Source of the DNA: Antedon bifida
Taxonomy: Eukaryota > Echinodermata > Crinoidea > Comatulida > Antedonidae
Assembly (NCBI GenBank): GCA_963402885.1
Contig: OY727093.1
Location: forward strand, 23,311,409-23,375,408
DNA: 64,000 bases
Direction of reading: 5' to 3'
Of this stretch, positions 1 to 13,103 are shown one piece after another. The first letter of the stretch is position 1. Every line of letters starts with the position of its first letter. Under the pieces are notes generated by a model. It was given only the letters and a program-made list of their open reading frames with translations. It was not told the origin of the DNA and ran no database searches. The position numbers and the translations under genes were made by a program.

Positions 1-141
1 ATTAATATTTTGTTAAATGTAGAGATTTCATTTCAATTTCTTCATTTCTATTTTCAACTTGGCTCTCCTCCTTGTTAAATATAGAGCAGTATGAAATATT
101 CTCACCATCCAACACATTAATTATTTGTATACTATTCGTAC

Positions 142-2063
142 CTGTTCAAATCCGGGTTCATTATGATATGGCTTGTCATTCAATAGAGACTGAATAGATA
201 TTAATACACTCATTAGGCTCTGAGCAGGGCTCCATGATGGACCAGGCCATGTTCTAAAGATTTTAACAAAAACAAGAAAATAAAAACCTCATTAATTATT
301 ATATTTTAATTTGAAGTACTGTACAAAAGTGTGAATTTTATTAATCATACTAGTATCAAGAGGACCCAACACAGATGTCCCCTTAATATGTGTCTAAATT
401 AGGGTGTCCAAAATAGTACTACCATGGATTTCGTCATTATTTTATTTAAGTTTTTATAGAGAGTAAAAAACATGCAAGAATTCTTACCCGATAGTACTCA
501 AACATACTTTTCCACTTTTATATAAGTTAGGGTTGAACCTAACTTGGCCACCACCAGTTGTAAGTAGCTTTACTCTGGGTGGATGTATTGGGTAGTTTGG
601 TGGAAAACGAATAAAAAAGTGGAAAAATCCTCCTTCATAAGGTGTGTCAAATGGACCAGTAATAAGTGCATGGACCTATAAAATAAATCAATAATATAAT
701 TATTACTTGATTTTATTGATTTTGGATGATTTGATATGTACAGTAATTAGGATCAATTGGCAATAAGAACAAACAATAAGAATTTATTTATCAGCCAATA
801 TGCAAGTTTAAACATGCCTAGCTAGTCTCTAGGCCCAAGGCATTCCATGATTTGTTTTTTATGCAAAAGGCATACTGTATGTTGTGTGCACAACACATGT
901 GCTGTGTTTTATACTTCCCGTCCCGAATTTAAAACGAACAAGTATGCAAAGTCCTGTTCACTGAATTATACTGTTATACAAATGAGTAGAATGTTGACAT
1001 GCTCGTGCGAAAGCTCCCTAGTAACAACAAACAGAGCACTAGACTGGTGAAATGGAAGCACAAGACAATAAGAAACTGTATAGCCTATTCTATAACTATA
1101 TTTTCTTACATTATTAGAAGAGAATCGTTTTAGAATACATGGAAAATCCAGACAGAAATACTTTGTATGGTGCCAGCATACAGTAGTGTAGTACATGACC
1201 AGCTAGGAGGGGGATTTAAACTGGTGTAATATGGACTAATTTTTAGAAGCCCGGTAGAGTGGATAGAGACATTGCCATATATAGGTGGGAATCCATATAG
1301 GCTAGGACTAAATCACTAGTGGATATCAACTTTTTAATTTTATGGGAGTTTACCAATAATAGCCAAGCCTACAGTAGTTTTAGTTTTATCAATTAGGCCT
1401 AGGCTAGTTAGCTTACCTTTGTTATATCTTCCTCAGGAACTATACACATACCTGGTGCAGGATCATTATAAATGCTAATAATATCACTGAAAAAAATAGA
1501 GTAATATTTAATAATATAACACATCAATCAACAATTATCCCTACTCATAATTAAACTCAAGAATAAAGATGCTGGAATTGGGAATGGGTCGGTTAGTTAT
1601 GCCTAGGGCTAGGCTTAAGTCATGTTCACAACGAGACCATATTTTATCCGGTTGCCTATAGGGATGTATTTTATTTTTATTTATTTTATGTCTTTAGGCA
1701 ATGTGGCCAAGGATTACCAATAGTGAATTAATCACTGTCCTATCAGATAGGTGGTAATCCCCCTGATGTAGATAGGGTTTCATACAGTTGTTTGGTGTGG
1801 TAGGTAGGCTAGTAGGCCCCAGCCCTAGCAGCAGTCCAGTGGCAAGCTGGCCTGGTCTAAAGAAGGTATGCCTACCCTAGGCCTAGCTAGTTAACCAGCT
1901 AGGAGAGGCGATCAAAATTAATTACACTTACTTACCGTTTAATCCGCATAATACATTGCGATGACACTGGCTCATTATCCCAATCCTTACTTGCAGAAGG
2001 ATCCCAAGGGCGAGAAACGTGTTTTTGAGCCGTGCTTAGCGTTTCCAATGGAGCCTCAGCCAT
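142..2063 (-). CDS. UBE2Z: UBE2Z-like ubiquitin-conjugating enzyme E2, 5' part (4 exons, continues past the left edge)
   Basis: E2 enzyme that carries ubiquitin (or FAT10 in vertebrates, charged by UBA6) as a thioester and passes it to targets. Four exons read on the minus strand: 1936-2063 (start codon 2061-2063), 1417-1486, 488-675 and 142-253, all with GT-AG borders and matching phases (2, 0, 2, 0). The peptides follow vertebrate UBE2Z closely: [42 protein letters not shown], then GKVCLSTIG with the catalytic cysteine, and [20 protein letters not shown]. The N-terminus before the UBC fold is about 35 residues, shorter than the long low-complexity N-terminus of the mammalian protein. The C-terminal part (after NEPGFEQ) must lie left of position 1. 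No frame break is seen. The start is the only ATG in frame that directly precedes the conserved exon. Seen: exons and motifs. Known: family role. Confidence 0.95.
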
Positions 2064-3426
2064 GTCTGTTTATGTTTTTATTTGCCAGATTTTATGCGGA
2101 ACAAGCACACTGCTTCCCGCATCAACACCAATTCATCCATGCATCACACATTGATGCTGCTGCGTCTAATAAACTTTTTCCTTATGGAGCGCCCTCAAAC
2201 ATTTTCAATTTGGCAACTTTTATAACCAACCAACAATTAAAAAGTAATATAAAAAGAGCTTGCTTTTATAGACTACACATTATGGAAGACAATAGGTGTG
2301 GCCACATTTATTACGTGAAAACGTATGGAGGTTAGATTTTCAACAAGATGGAAATGAATTCAACATGTTAAATTAATGTTAGAAAAGTGTATGTGTATTA
2401 AATCAGAGGCAGATTATCTTGAAACATGGTTATTACAAGTAGCAATTGATACTGAATTGATTGAGGAACGAAAGATTTGTTATACCGTTTAGTACGACTA
2501 CGAGGTTATTAGATGAGAGGAAAGTGAATTTCTTTTAAAAGGTATTACTTAAATCAACATACAGTCTTTCGTGGGAGTAGCCTACCTATATCCTCTTTTT
2601 TCTCCTTTATTCATACATTAGGCCTAATTGTCGTTAAGCAACATAAAGTGAAGTCACGATGTACTGAGGACTGCATGTTAAACACACGGGAAAATAATGT
2701 ATTGAAATTCTTTGAATTAGGTTAAATAAACACTCTTTTTTATTTATTAAACAAGTAATATCATATTTGATTGAATTTTAAAATGTTGATATCCAAAATA
2801 TATCACTAAAGCTGAGTATGTTTTTACTCATAAATAAGATTATCTTTATTTTAAAACACATTTACATTTATATTATACAATTATTTTTTCATTTGTTTTT
2901 GTTTGTAGATAATTAGGTCATCTGATTTTGGTCTACCACATTATGACTTCATGAATAAAAAAATGTATTTTTGTATTTTGTATTTTTTACCATAATAATT
3001 TTAAAAATAGCATTATTCGGCTAGTCATGACCCATTTACAATTCAACAGTTATGTTTCAAAAATAAAAAAATAACAATGTACAGTATAAATGTATTCATC
3101 TAGAATGAAAGTTCATTCGAAAGATATATTTTGCTTTTGAAAAAAATATTTTATTATTTATTATTTTGTCTTGTTATAAGTGAATTTTTTTTTCTACGGA
3201 AATGAACAACTAGATTAAAACTGCGAAATGGCCTATTCAAAGTCTTTTTTTTTATTAATCTTCATTTTTCATGTTTTTCTCGAGGAGAATACATCTTTAA
3301 AAGAATGTTTACAAATAGGTTGTGTGACGGGTTGTAACTCGAATCACAATTACTATGTAGTGAACAGTGAGCATACATAAGTTTTATACAAAATTATTAC
3401 GAAAATATAACGATAATATATATATC
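2064..3426. other. Intergenic: UBE2Z upstream region, no gene recognised
   Basis: AT-rich, with long A and T runs towards 3000-3260. It should contain the UBE2Z promoter, but I see no convincing TATA box or other core element. No coding-like ORF, no RNA gene. Confidence 0.6.
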
Positions 3427-4253
3427 GATAACGCCAACCACATTGAAACAGATATACCCATCTGGTAAGCGAACCTTCCATAACCGGAAATTCACGACAA
3501 CTTGGTACGGCAACCACAATATCATAAAAGTACCAATGACAACTGCAAACACAAAGGCTGATTTGATCTTGGGTCTTATCATATTTGTCGAATTCGATGC
3601 GACTTTTGTAACATTCTGAATACGATTTAGTTGCTGGAAAGTTAACTTACCAATGTGGTAATATGATTTGACTGTTAATGAAACTGGAATGAACATACAC
3701 AAAGCAGACATAGAAATTGCAAGAATAATGTTCCCTTCCAATTTGAGTGCACAAATAAATGAATAAGGATCATATCTGTTCTTCCCCAAACGTATGATGA
3801 CAAATATAAAAGGTTTATCCACGTCCAACACAACAAAATGATAACATTCCGTTTGCTCATTTTTAAATCGTAAAGTAAAGGGTTGATTATAGAATGGTAT
3901 CTTTCCACTGATATTGCACATAGAGTAGCAATGCTTGTTAGGTAACACTGTCCAATCATAGAAGAAGAAAACTCGCAGATCCAGTCTTGTAGAAATGGCC
4001 ATCCATCACATATAGAAGCAGTAAGAACAATAGGCATTACGAATAGTCCGACTGAAAGATCTGCGATTGCTAGATTTGCTACAAAGACATACGTTTTTGT
4101 GTGAAGTGATTCGACTGTGTAAATTACAGCAAGAGTTAAAGAATTACCAATAATTGCAAAAAGCATAATGATGACAAAAATGACTGTTCTGAATATTATT
4201 GTCACTGTGGTTGATGATTCTATTTCGGTAGAATTCATTGTCAACAATGTCAA
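3427..4253 (-). pseudogene. GPCR copy 1, frameshifted and 3'-truncated
   Basis: First member of the tandem GPCR family; see the intact copy at 7940-8875. It starts with the same residues (MTLLTMNSTEIESS) and is almost identical through TM1-TM4. A one-base deletion near 3810 (compare ggtttatcc here with ggttgaatcc in copy 2) then shifts the frame inside TM4. The family continues in another frame (TM4-TM6, including WLPYQVVVN) down to about 3427. There similarity stops, just before the part that would encode TM7, NPxxY and the C-terminal tail. Two independent lesions make it a pseudogene. The truncation coincides with the left edge of the tandem array, so it was probably truncated at birth by the duplication breakpoint. 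Confidence 0.85.
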
Positions 4254-6229
4254 ACGAAAAGTTTACTGTCAGCGTAAAAACAACTTCCAATTCTGTGTGT
4301 GTATACGGGAAATATAATATGAAATATGTTTAATCTGACTTCTTCAGCATTGTTTCCGCTGATTGGATGGATGTGCACCAAATTCAACCTATGGGGCGTG
4401 ATATTGTAAGAAGATGATCATAAAACGTGAGACGGATTCAATATCGTGTACGATATAAATAATTACATCTGAAACAAGGTAAATATTACCAGGTTAGATA
4501 GATGGTTCATGATAAAATACTTTTTGTTCGTAATAAGGGAGAAAAGAACAAAAATATAAAAGATTAAACAATTGATGAATATTAATCAATATAATTTGTA
4601 ATAACATAATTGTCTTTGACACTAAGTTATATGAGGATAAACTGGTTACTTAACGTTACTCTAACCAATATAAAATATAATTGTAGGCGCTTCCATTAAA
4701 CGAATACAATTTGTTTCAGTCTGCAACATAGATGGAGATGCAACAATACAGGCCATAATCAGCTAATATAAGACAGTAAAGCAGATTGGACTGCAGAGAA
4801 CCTTGAACAGATAGATCTCATTGGTTAAAATAGTTTATTCACACCTTTCTATAAATCAGGTGTGACCTTAAAAAGGGAAATCTAATAGTACACAAATTAA
4901 AACACGTTCCTATGATACAGTGAGTTAAATAGAATACCCAAATGCGGTCGTATCAAACAGTAGAATTGTCAGAAAAATCAGAATGAAATATCAGATGTCT
5001 TAAAAAAAAGAAATACAAGGAATGCTACCTGCAGATTTGTTAAGAACGTCGAACCAAAACTATAACTTGAGAAAATCATGAAGAAGAGAGTGCGTGCAGA
5101 AAGTGCACAGAAGCAAATTATAGTGACAGTGATTTAATAATACATGTTGTATTGATACTTTCAAAAGCTTTCTTATGTAATTTCCATGGAAGAGTGCAAC
5201 TAAAATATGCTTATTTTAGTTTAGTTTATATAACATCTATTTTTTCATTGTATTTTTACAAAGGTTATCAATATGTACCTTCCATAACAAAATGCTTATC
5301 CAATAATACACCTCCAAATGACGCCTCATCAACCTCATTAATTAAACTTGTCTATTTACAGAGAAATATCCTAATTTGTTAATTATCTTACTTCTATTAT
5401 GAAATGAAATATAATTGGATTTACTAGAATTTATAGTTAACGTATTTGTATTACACCATTCATACCTTGTTTAGCTGTTCATTAGCTTCATTTAGATTAA
5501 TTGTATTGCATGGAAAAGAATGAAATAAATTAGTCATACAAATAAACGAATGTCAAAATATTTAGATAAATTTATTTCAACAATATAATCATTATAATTC
5601 ATCGTATTGTAAATAGTTGATCTGTTTAAAAAAATCTAAATACTATTTTGCGTTATTGTTTGTCTGGAGTTGGAGAGACATTCTCTTTGACGACAGTGCC
5701 ATTTGCAGGTCTTGTCTGTCCTTAGTGTTCCATTATTATAATTGAAATAAATAAATATAATATTTATATTTTTTTTTGTTTTGTCGTAGGCTGGTTAAGC
5801 ACATCCCAGTTTTGTCTTGTGCTTTTGTGCACGCTTGTCTCTCATATATTTGCATTTTTGAAAAATGAGCATTAGCATGTAGACTGTTTAGGCGAACATC
5901 ATGGAACATTTGTCAAGTAATTTTGTTAATAACGCAATTATTTTCAATCACACATAATAAATACACAGGATTCAAAACTTTGGACTGGAGTAAAATGTTA
6001 AAAATATAACAGAATACTCAACACAAAAGGAACGAGGGAATATTGAGCGAGATTAGGAAGAGACAAATCATATTAATAAGAATGGTGGAGCAGCAAACAC
6101 AGTTGATAGAATATAGAATTCGAGGACTGTTGAAAATTGTGAAGAAGAGGAAGGAAAAGGATAGATGAAAGATTACAAACCGTAATACAATATTCTGAAC
6201 TAAAAGAAGAATAATAGAGAGCTTTGCAA

Positions 6230-6810
6230 GAAGACCTACCAAATGGCAGATTACAAGGTAGACATGAGTGTGGTTGCTATACATACTGTAGTATTATGTA
6301 CAGTACCTTTAATGACTTATACGGTGAAACAGTTTAGCAATATTTCAAATGTTGCATATTAATATCGCCTGATTCAGAATATCAATTTGTACAATTTTTT
6401 TAAAGTATTCTCTCATTAGTAACATTTATCGTAACAAGCCAACATCATAAAAAATTGTACTATGTGCTGTACATTGTAAATAATAATATTCTTTACAATA
6501 CATGGCCTATTGTAGGGCCTAAATTATAGAGAACTATGAAAGAGGATCTACGAAATGGCAGATTACAAGGTAGACATGAGGGTGGGTTGGTAGACATACT
6601 GTAGTATACAGTACTTTCATTAAGGACTTCGTCCTACGGTGAAACAGTGTAACAATATTTCAAATGTTGTATAATAATATCGCCAGATTCAGAATACAGT
6701 ATCAATTTTTACAATTTTGAGTAAGTATTCTCTCATCGTAACACGCCAATATCATAAACAAATTGTACTATGCTGTACATTGTAAATCATATTCTTTACA
6801 ATGCATGGCC
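6230..6810. repeat. Internal tandem duplication of about 300 bp in the GPCR spacer
   Basis: Two diverged direct copies, about 6230-6515 and 6535-6810. Each starts near a 'ggcagattacaaggtagaca' block and ends near 'tgctgtacattgtaaat' and 'catggcc'. The same pair is present in unit 2 (about 10850-11410) and unit 3 (about 28295-28875), so it predates the tandem amplification. No coding potential seen. Confidence 0.75.
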
Positions 6811-7284
6811 TTTATTGTAAATGTACTTATTTTAGTAGATTTTCATTGCCATCTTTTATCATTCCTCAATCTTTACTTCAATTATTTTAATGTATTTCAA
6901 TTCTCTTGTATGTACTTCAATTCCCTCTTTATGTATTTCAAGTATCTCTTAATATGTATTTCTAAATTCTGTCTTATTAAAAAAACATATCAAGTCGTTG
7001 TTTTGTATTGTTCCTATAAACGTTTCTTTTTTGGACAATGGGAATTAACAGAACTTGAGAATAGTTATTTCACTAAATCTCCGGCACCGTGCCTACTGTA
7101 CGTACGAAACACATGTTCTCGTGATCCTATCACATGCAAGACTTGATAAATAAAACGCTTATCTCTGAATTTGGAAAATATGTAGATATAGTAAAAAGGA
7201 TCTAGACCTGATTTAAATATTTGCTGTACTGCAATTTCAATCAGCTTTTATATATTTTTATGTATACCTTTGTTTGTATATTTT

Positions 7285-7318
7285 ATCAGGGAAGAGCGTA
7301 ATTTCACTCTTCCCTGAT
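7285..7318. other. Hairpin conserved in the array units
   Basis: 14-bp inverted repeat with one mismatch and a 6-nt loop: atcagggaagagcg, loop taattt, cactcttccctgat. Identical copies lie at 11934-11967 and 29348-29381. Function unknown. It may simply be duplicated with the unit. Confidence 0.6.
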
Positions 7319-7734
7319 TTCATGTAAGCCAAAGTTCTCAGCTATTGTTTGCTGGTTTGTACGGTATGTTATTTATACCATAATACATAAATACAATTAT
7401 TAGAATTTAACATGATAGAGAGTTCGAGGAAGGGAGTCGGACATCATAAGGATGGACGTAGGGAATAAGTAGTTTGAAATGACCACAAGTTTATAAAACA
7501 AAGTATAGCTTTTCTAAATACATGCATTATTATTAAACACATTTTTAGCAGTATGATAAACGCATGAGAAAGAACCTACTAGAATAAAGAGAAACTATAT
7601 TACTGTGGCAACAAAATGTGATGTTCCCCTATATTTCATTTCATTTCATTTAGACTATTCCTCTCAAAACAATAAAATGCACAAACATAATACATAACAG
7701 CAGAAAATGAGACAGGGCACTCCAAAAGTGAACT

Positions 7735-7866
7735 AAATCACTATCGGTGGGGACCCTTAATGAACACGATGATGTCATAATCACTACCATATTTGGGTAT
7801 ATCACTACCATATTTGGGCACATCACACTTTTTGGCCAAACTAGTTTGATAGTGTAGACAAAGCTT
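7735..7866. repeat. Dispersed short repeat (MITE-like), copy in unit 1
   Basis: AT-rich element with the motifs 'cactaccatatttggg', 'catcacactttttggcc' and 'gtgtagacaaagct'. Other copies: 12375-12508 and 37108-37226 (part of the array) and an independent, diverged copy at 44480-44567 inside an RNF31 intron. A related stretch lies near 13183-13232 inside the palindromic element. Presence at unrelated sites makes it a dispersed repeat. Terminal repeats are not clear. Confidence 0.6.
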
Positions 7867-7939
7867 TATTGAATTAACATAAAATGCACAGCAAATTGTG
7901 ACAGCCAATTATAGTAATGAAGTAGGCAATCAATTACAG

Positions 7940-8875
7940 TTAATATAACCATGGTCGATCGAAGATTTTGACGAATAATTGGTTAAGTCCGTGCCTAAAT
8001 GTCCTATTCATCAGAGAGTAAATTACTGGGTTACATGACGAGGTAGATAACGCTAACCACATTGAAATAGTTTTAAACCCATCTGGTAAACGCACCTTCC
8101 ATAACTGACAATTCACTACAACTTGGTACGGCAACCACAATATCATAAAAGTACCAATGACAAGTCCAAACACAAAGGCTGATTTGATCTTGGGTCTTAT
8201 CGTATTTGTCGAATTCGATGCAAGTGTTGTAACATTCTGAATACGATTTAGTTGCTGGAAAGTTAACTTACCAATGTGGTAATATGATTTGACTGTTAAT
8301 GAAACCGGAATGAACATACATAAAGCAGATATAGACATCGAAAACATAATGTTCTCTTCCCACTTGATCAGACAATTAAATGAATAAGGATCATATTTGT
8401 TCCTCCCCAATCCTATGATGACAAATATAAAAGGTTGAATCCACGTCCAGCCTAACAAAATGATAACATTCCGTTTGCTCATTTTTAAATCGTAAAGTAA
8501 AGGGTTGATTATAGAATGGTATCTTTCAACTGATATTGCACATAGAGTGGCAATGCTTGTTAGGTAACACTGTCCAGTCATAGAAGAAGAAAACTCGCAG
8601 ATCCAGTCTTGTAGAAATGGCCATCCATCACATATAGAAGCAGTAAGAACAATAGGCATTACGAATAGTCCGACTGAAAGATCTGCGATTGCTAGATTTG
8701 CTACAAAGACATACGTTTTTGTGTGAAGTGATTCGACTGTGTAAATTACAGCAAGAGTTAAAGAATTACCAATAATTGCAAAAAGCATAATGATGACAAA
8801 AATGACTGTTCTGAATATTATTGTCACTGTGGTTGATGATTCTATTTCGGTAGAATTCATTGTCAACAATGTCAA
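7940..8875 (-). CDS. Class A (rhodopsin-like) orphan GPCR, intact copy 2
   Basis: Intronless seven-transmembrane receptor of 311 aa for the plasma membrane; ligand unknown. Class A landmarks: N37 in GNSLTLAV (TM1), D65 in LAIADLS (TM2), C93 at the top of TM3, ERY (117-119) in place of DRY, tryptophans in GWTW (TM4), C168 in extracellular loop 2 for the disulfide, P190 (TM5), WLPY (247-250, TM6) and NPVIY (282-286, TM7), followed by a helix-8-like RTFRHGL. NST at residues 7-9 is an N-glycosylation site in the short N-terminus. The TM3 aspartate of amine receptors is absent (a threonine sits there), so an aminergic ligand is unlikely. The start could be M1 or M6 (MNSTEIESS). It is the only one of four copies that is complete. 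No introns and no coupling evidence. Confidence 0.9.
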   Translation of the reverse strand: MTLLTMNSTEIESSTTVTIIFRTVIFVIIMLFAIIGNSLTLAVIYTVESLHTKTYVFVANLAIADLSVGLFVMPIVLTASICDGWPFLQDWICEFSSSMTGQCYLTSIATLCAISVERYHSIINPLLYDLKMSKRNVIILLGWTWIQPFIFVIIGLGRNKYDPYSFNCLIKWEENIMFSMSISALCMFIPVSLTVKSYYHIGKLTFQQLNRIQNVTTLASNSTNTIRPKIKSAFVFGLVIGTFMILWLPYQVVVNCQLWKVRLPDGFKTISMWLALSTSSCNPVIYSLMNRTFRHGLNQLFVKIFDRPWLY

Positions 8876-11800
8876 ACGAAAAGTTTACTGTCAGCGTAAA
8901 AACAACTTCCAATTCTGTGCGTGTATACGGGAAATATAGTATGAAATATGTTTAATCTGACTTCTTCAGCATTGTTTCCGCTGATTGGATGGATGTGCAC
9001 GAAATTCAACTTATGGGGGCGTGATATTGTAAGAAGATGATCATAAAACGTGAGACAGAATTAATATCGTGTACGATATAAATATTTACATTTCAAACAA
9101 GGTAAATATTACCAGGTTAGATATAGAGGATTCATGATAAAATACTTTTTGGTGGTAATAAAGAACAAAAGAACAAAAATATAAAAGATTATACAAATTG
9201 ATGAATATCAGTCAATATTATTTGTAATAACAAGTTATATGAGGATAAACTGGTTACTTAACGTTACTCTAACCGATATAAAATATAATTGTAAGCGCTT
9301 CCATCAAACGAATACAATTTGTTTCAGCCTGCAACATAGATGGAGATGCAACAATACAGGCCATAATCAGCTAATATAAGACAGTAAAGCAGATTGGACT
9401 GCAGAGAACCCTGGACAGATAGATCTCATTGGTTAAAATAGTTTATTCACACCTTCTATAAATCAGGTGTGACCTAAAAAAGGGAAATCTAATGGTGTAC
9501 AAATTAAAGCACGTTCCTATGATACAGTGAGTTAAATAGAATACCCAAATGCTGTCGTATCAAACAGTAGAATTGTCAGAAAAATCAGAATGAAATATCG
9601 GATGTCTTAAAAAAAAAAGAAATACAAGGAATGCTACCTGCAGATTTGTTAAAAACGTCGAACCAAAACTATAACTTGAGAAAATCATGAAGAAGAGAGT
9701 GCGTGCAGAAAGTGCACAGAAGCAAATTATAGTGACAGTGATTTAATAATACATGTTGTATTGATACTGTCAAAAGCTTTCTTATGTAATTTCCATGGAA
9801 GAGTGCAACTAAAATATGCTTATTTTAGTTTAGTTTATATAACATCTATTTTTTCATTGTATTTTTACAAAGGTTATCAATATGTACCTTCCATAACAAA
9901 ATGCTTATCCAATAATACACCTCCAAATGACGCCTCATCAACCTCATTAATTAAACTTGTCTATTTACAGAGAAATATCCTAATTTGTTAATTATCTTAC
10001 TTCTATTATGAAATGAAATATAATTGGATTTACTAGAATTTATAGTTAACGTATTTGTATTACACCATTCATACCTTGTTTAGCTGTTCATTAGCTTCAT
10101 TTAGATTTAATTGTATTGCATGGAAAAGAATGAAATAAGTTAGTCATACAAAATAAACGAATGTCAAAATAATTAGATAAATTTATTTCAACAATATAAT
10201 CATTATAATTCATCGTATTGTAAATAGTTAATCTGTTTAAAAAAAATCTAAATACTATTTTGCGTTATTGTTTGTCTGGAGTTGGAGAGACATTCTCTTC
10301 GACGACAGTGCCATTGACAGGTCTTGTCTCTCCTTAGTGTTCCATTATTATAATTGAAATAAATAAATATAATATTTATATTTTTTTTGTTTTGTCGTAG
10401 GCTGGTTAACATCCCAGTCTTGTCTTGTGCTTTTGTGGACGCTTGTCTCTCATATATTTGCATTTTTGAAAAATGAGCATTAGCATGTAGACTGTTTAGG
10501 CGAACATCATGGAACAATTGTCAAGTAATTTTGTTAATAACGCAATTATTTTCAATCACACATAATAAATACACAGGAATAAAGACTTTGGACTGGAGTA
10601 AAATGTTACAAATATAACAGAATACTCAACACAAAAGGAACGAGGGCATATTGAGCGAGATTAGGAAGAGGCAAATCATATTAATAAGAATGGTGGAGCA
10701 GCAAACACAGTTGATAGAATATAGAATTCGAGGACTGTTGAAAATTGTGGAGAAGAGGAAGGAAAAGGATAGATGAAAGATTACAAACCGTAATACATTA
10801 TTCTGAACTAAAAGAAGAATAATAAAGAACTTTGACCTACCAAATGGCAGATTACAAGGTAGACATGAGTGTGGTTGCTATACATACTGTAGTATTATGT
10901 ACAGTACCTTTAATGACTTATACGGTGAAACAGTTTAGCAACATTTCAAATGTTGCATATTAATATCACTCATTCAGAATATCAATTTGTACAATTTTTT
11001 TAAAGTATTCTCTCATTAGTAACATTTATCGTAACAAGCCAACATCATAAAAAATTGTACTATGTGCTGTACATTGTAAATAATAATATTCTTTACAATA
11101 CATGGCCTATTTTAGGGCCTAAATAACAGAGAACTATGAAAGAGGATCTACGAAATGGCAGATTACAAGGTAGACATGAGGGTGGGTTGGTAGACATACT
11201 GTAGTATACAGTACCTTCATTAAGGACTTCGTCCTACGGTGAAACAGTGTAACAATATTTCAAATGTATAATAATAATATCGCCAGATTCAGAATACAGT
11301 ATCAATTTTTACAATTTTGAGTAAGTATTCTCTCATCGTAACACGCCAATATCATAAACAAATTGTACTATGCTGTACATTGTAAATAATATTCTTTATT
11401 CTTTCATGGCCTTTATTGTAAATGTACTTATTTTAGTAGATTTTCATTGCCATCTTTTATCATTCCTCAATCTTTACTTCAATTATTTTAATGTATTTCA
11501 ATTCTCTTGTATGTACTTAAATTCCCTCTTTATGTATTTCAAGTATCTCCTAATGTATTTCTAAATTCTGTCTTATTAAAAAACACATCAAGTCGTTGTT
11601 TTGCATTGTTCCTATAAACGTTTCTTTCAGGACAATCGGAATTAACAGAACTTGAGAATAGTTATTTCACTCAATCTCCGGCACCGTGCCTACTGTACGT
11701 ACGAAACACATATTCTCGTGATCCTATATCAGTTATTTTAAAGGTTAGAATGAAAACAGGGCAACATGCAAGACTTGATAATCAAAACATGTGACGCTTA

Positions 11801-12578
11801 TCTCTGAATTTGGAAAATATGTAGATATAGTAAAAAGGATCTAGACCTGATTTAAATATTTGCTGTACTGCAATTTCAATCAGCTTTTATATATTTTTAT
11901 GTATACCTTTGTTTGTATATTTTATCAGGGAAGAGCGTAATTTCACTCTTCCCTGATTTCATGTAAGCCAAAGTTCTCAGCTATTGTTTGCTGGTTTGTA
12001 CGGTATGTTATTTATACCATAATACATAAATACAATTATTAGAATTTAACATGATAGAGAGTTCGAGGAAGGGAGTCGGACATCATAAGGATGGACGTAG
12101 GGAATAAGTAGTTTGAAATGACCACAAGTTTATAAAACAAAGTATAGCTTTTCTAAATACATGCATTATTATTAAACACATTTTTAGCAGTATGATAAAC
12201 GCATGAGAAAGAACCTACTAGAATAAAGAGAAACTATATTACTGTGGCAACAAAATGTGATGTTCCCCTATATTTCATTTCATTTCATTTAGACTATTCC
12301 TCTCAAAACAATAAAATGCACAAACATAATACATAACAGCAGAAAATGAGACAGGGCCCTCCAAAAGTGAACTAAATCACTATCGGTGGGGACCCTTAAT
12401 GAACACGATGATGTCATAATCACTACCATATTTGGGTATATCACTACCATATTTGGGCACATCACACTTTTTGGCCAAACTAGTTTGATAGTGTAGACAA
12501 AGCTTTATTGAATTAACATAAAATGCACAGCAAATTGTGACAGCCAATTATAGTAATGAAGTAGGCAATCAATTACAG

Positions 12579-12681
12579 TTAATATAACCATGGTCGATCG
12601 AAGATTTTGACGAATAATTGGTTAAGTCCGTGTCTAAATGTCCTATTCATCAGAGAGTAAATTACTGGGTTACATGACGAG
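12579..12681 (-). pseudogene. GPCR copy 3, C-terminal fragment cut off by the insertion
   Basis: Encodes the end of TM7 (CNPVIYSLMN) and the tail RTFRHGLNQLF to the stop codon at 12579-12581, identical in sense to copy 2. It is separated from its N-terminal part (25469-26307) by the 12.8-kb element inserted inside the codons for the SSC sequence of TM7. An open frame runs on into the element up to 12767 by chance. Confidence 0.9.
12676..12681. other. Target site duplication, left copy (GACGAG)
   Basis: The uninterrupted site in copies 2 and 4 reads catgacgagg. Here catgacgag is followed by the element terminus AGTAGTAGATAAGG, and the same six bases recur right after the other terminus at 25469-25474. 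A 6-bp duplication is what Polinton/Maverick integrases make. Confidence 0.9.
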
Positions 12682-12801
12682 AGTAGTAGATAAGGTACTT
12701 CAGACCCAAAATGAATTTTCCTGATTACGTAATATCCGCCGGGTGTTTTTATAACAATGGTTAACAATGGGGATAGTATAAGACAGAGTATATCATTTCA
12801 C

Positions 12802-12832
<31 letters not shown>

Positions 12833-13103
12833 TTTATTCGGTCATCAATGTAAAAATAACCAGGAATGAGAATAGGCTAAAGCCCAAACAGATTCTGCAC
12901 TCACTCCATACAATACAGTCAGTTAAAGATAAAACCATATACAAGAAAAATACAAATAAATTATACATTTCACTAGAATTGTTATATAGATAGAAGTGAG
13001 ACAATATAATTTTTGTAAGATTTGATTGATGTATGCCGACATAATCCAAAGACATAAGTTATTTGATCCGGATATTATAACAATGACTAAAACAAAAAGA
13101 TGA

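Larger units (their letters stand above)
3427..8045. repeat. Tandem array unit 1 (about 4.62 kb)
   Basis: The GPCR gene plus its upstream spacer is repeated head to tail; the same point of the gene lies at 3427 and 8046, and GPCR start codons at 4253 and 8875. The spacer 4254-7576 is very similar to the spacers of units 2 and 3, with small indels. It holds no gene I can support: a 76-codon ORF at 5152-5382 is repeated in all units only because the DNA is duplicated. The spacer also contains an internal duplication (6230-6810) and a hairpin (7285-7318), listed separately. Confidence 0.85.
8046..12681. repeat. Tandem array unit 2 (about 4.63 kb)
   Basis: Contains the 5' end of GPCR copy 2, the spacer 8876-12216, and the 3' end of copy 3 up to the insertion point of the palindromic element. 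Small differences from unit 1 (for example near 9000, and a 27-bp insertion near 11730) show real divergence, not assembly duplication. No gene in the spacer. Confidence 0.85.

Noticed and set aside
847-1196. Overlapping ORFs on both strands
   Set aside because: They lie in a UBE2Z intron, with no protein-like conservation or splice context.
1961-2335. 124-codon plus-strand ORF
   Set aside because: It is antisense to UBE2Z exon 1, whose minus-strand reading matches a known protein with correct splice sites.
5152-5382. 76-codon ORF also at 9761 and 27208
   Set aside because: Conserved only because the whole spacer is tandemly duplicated; substitutions show no coding bias I can see and no family fits.
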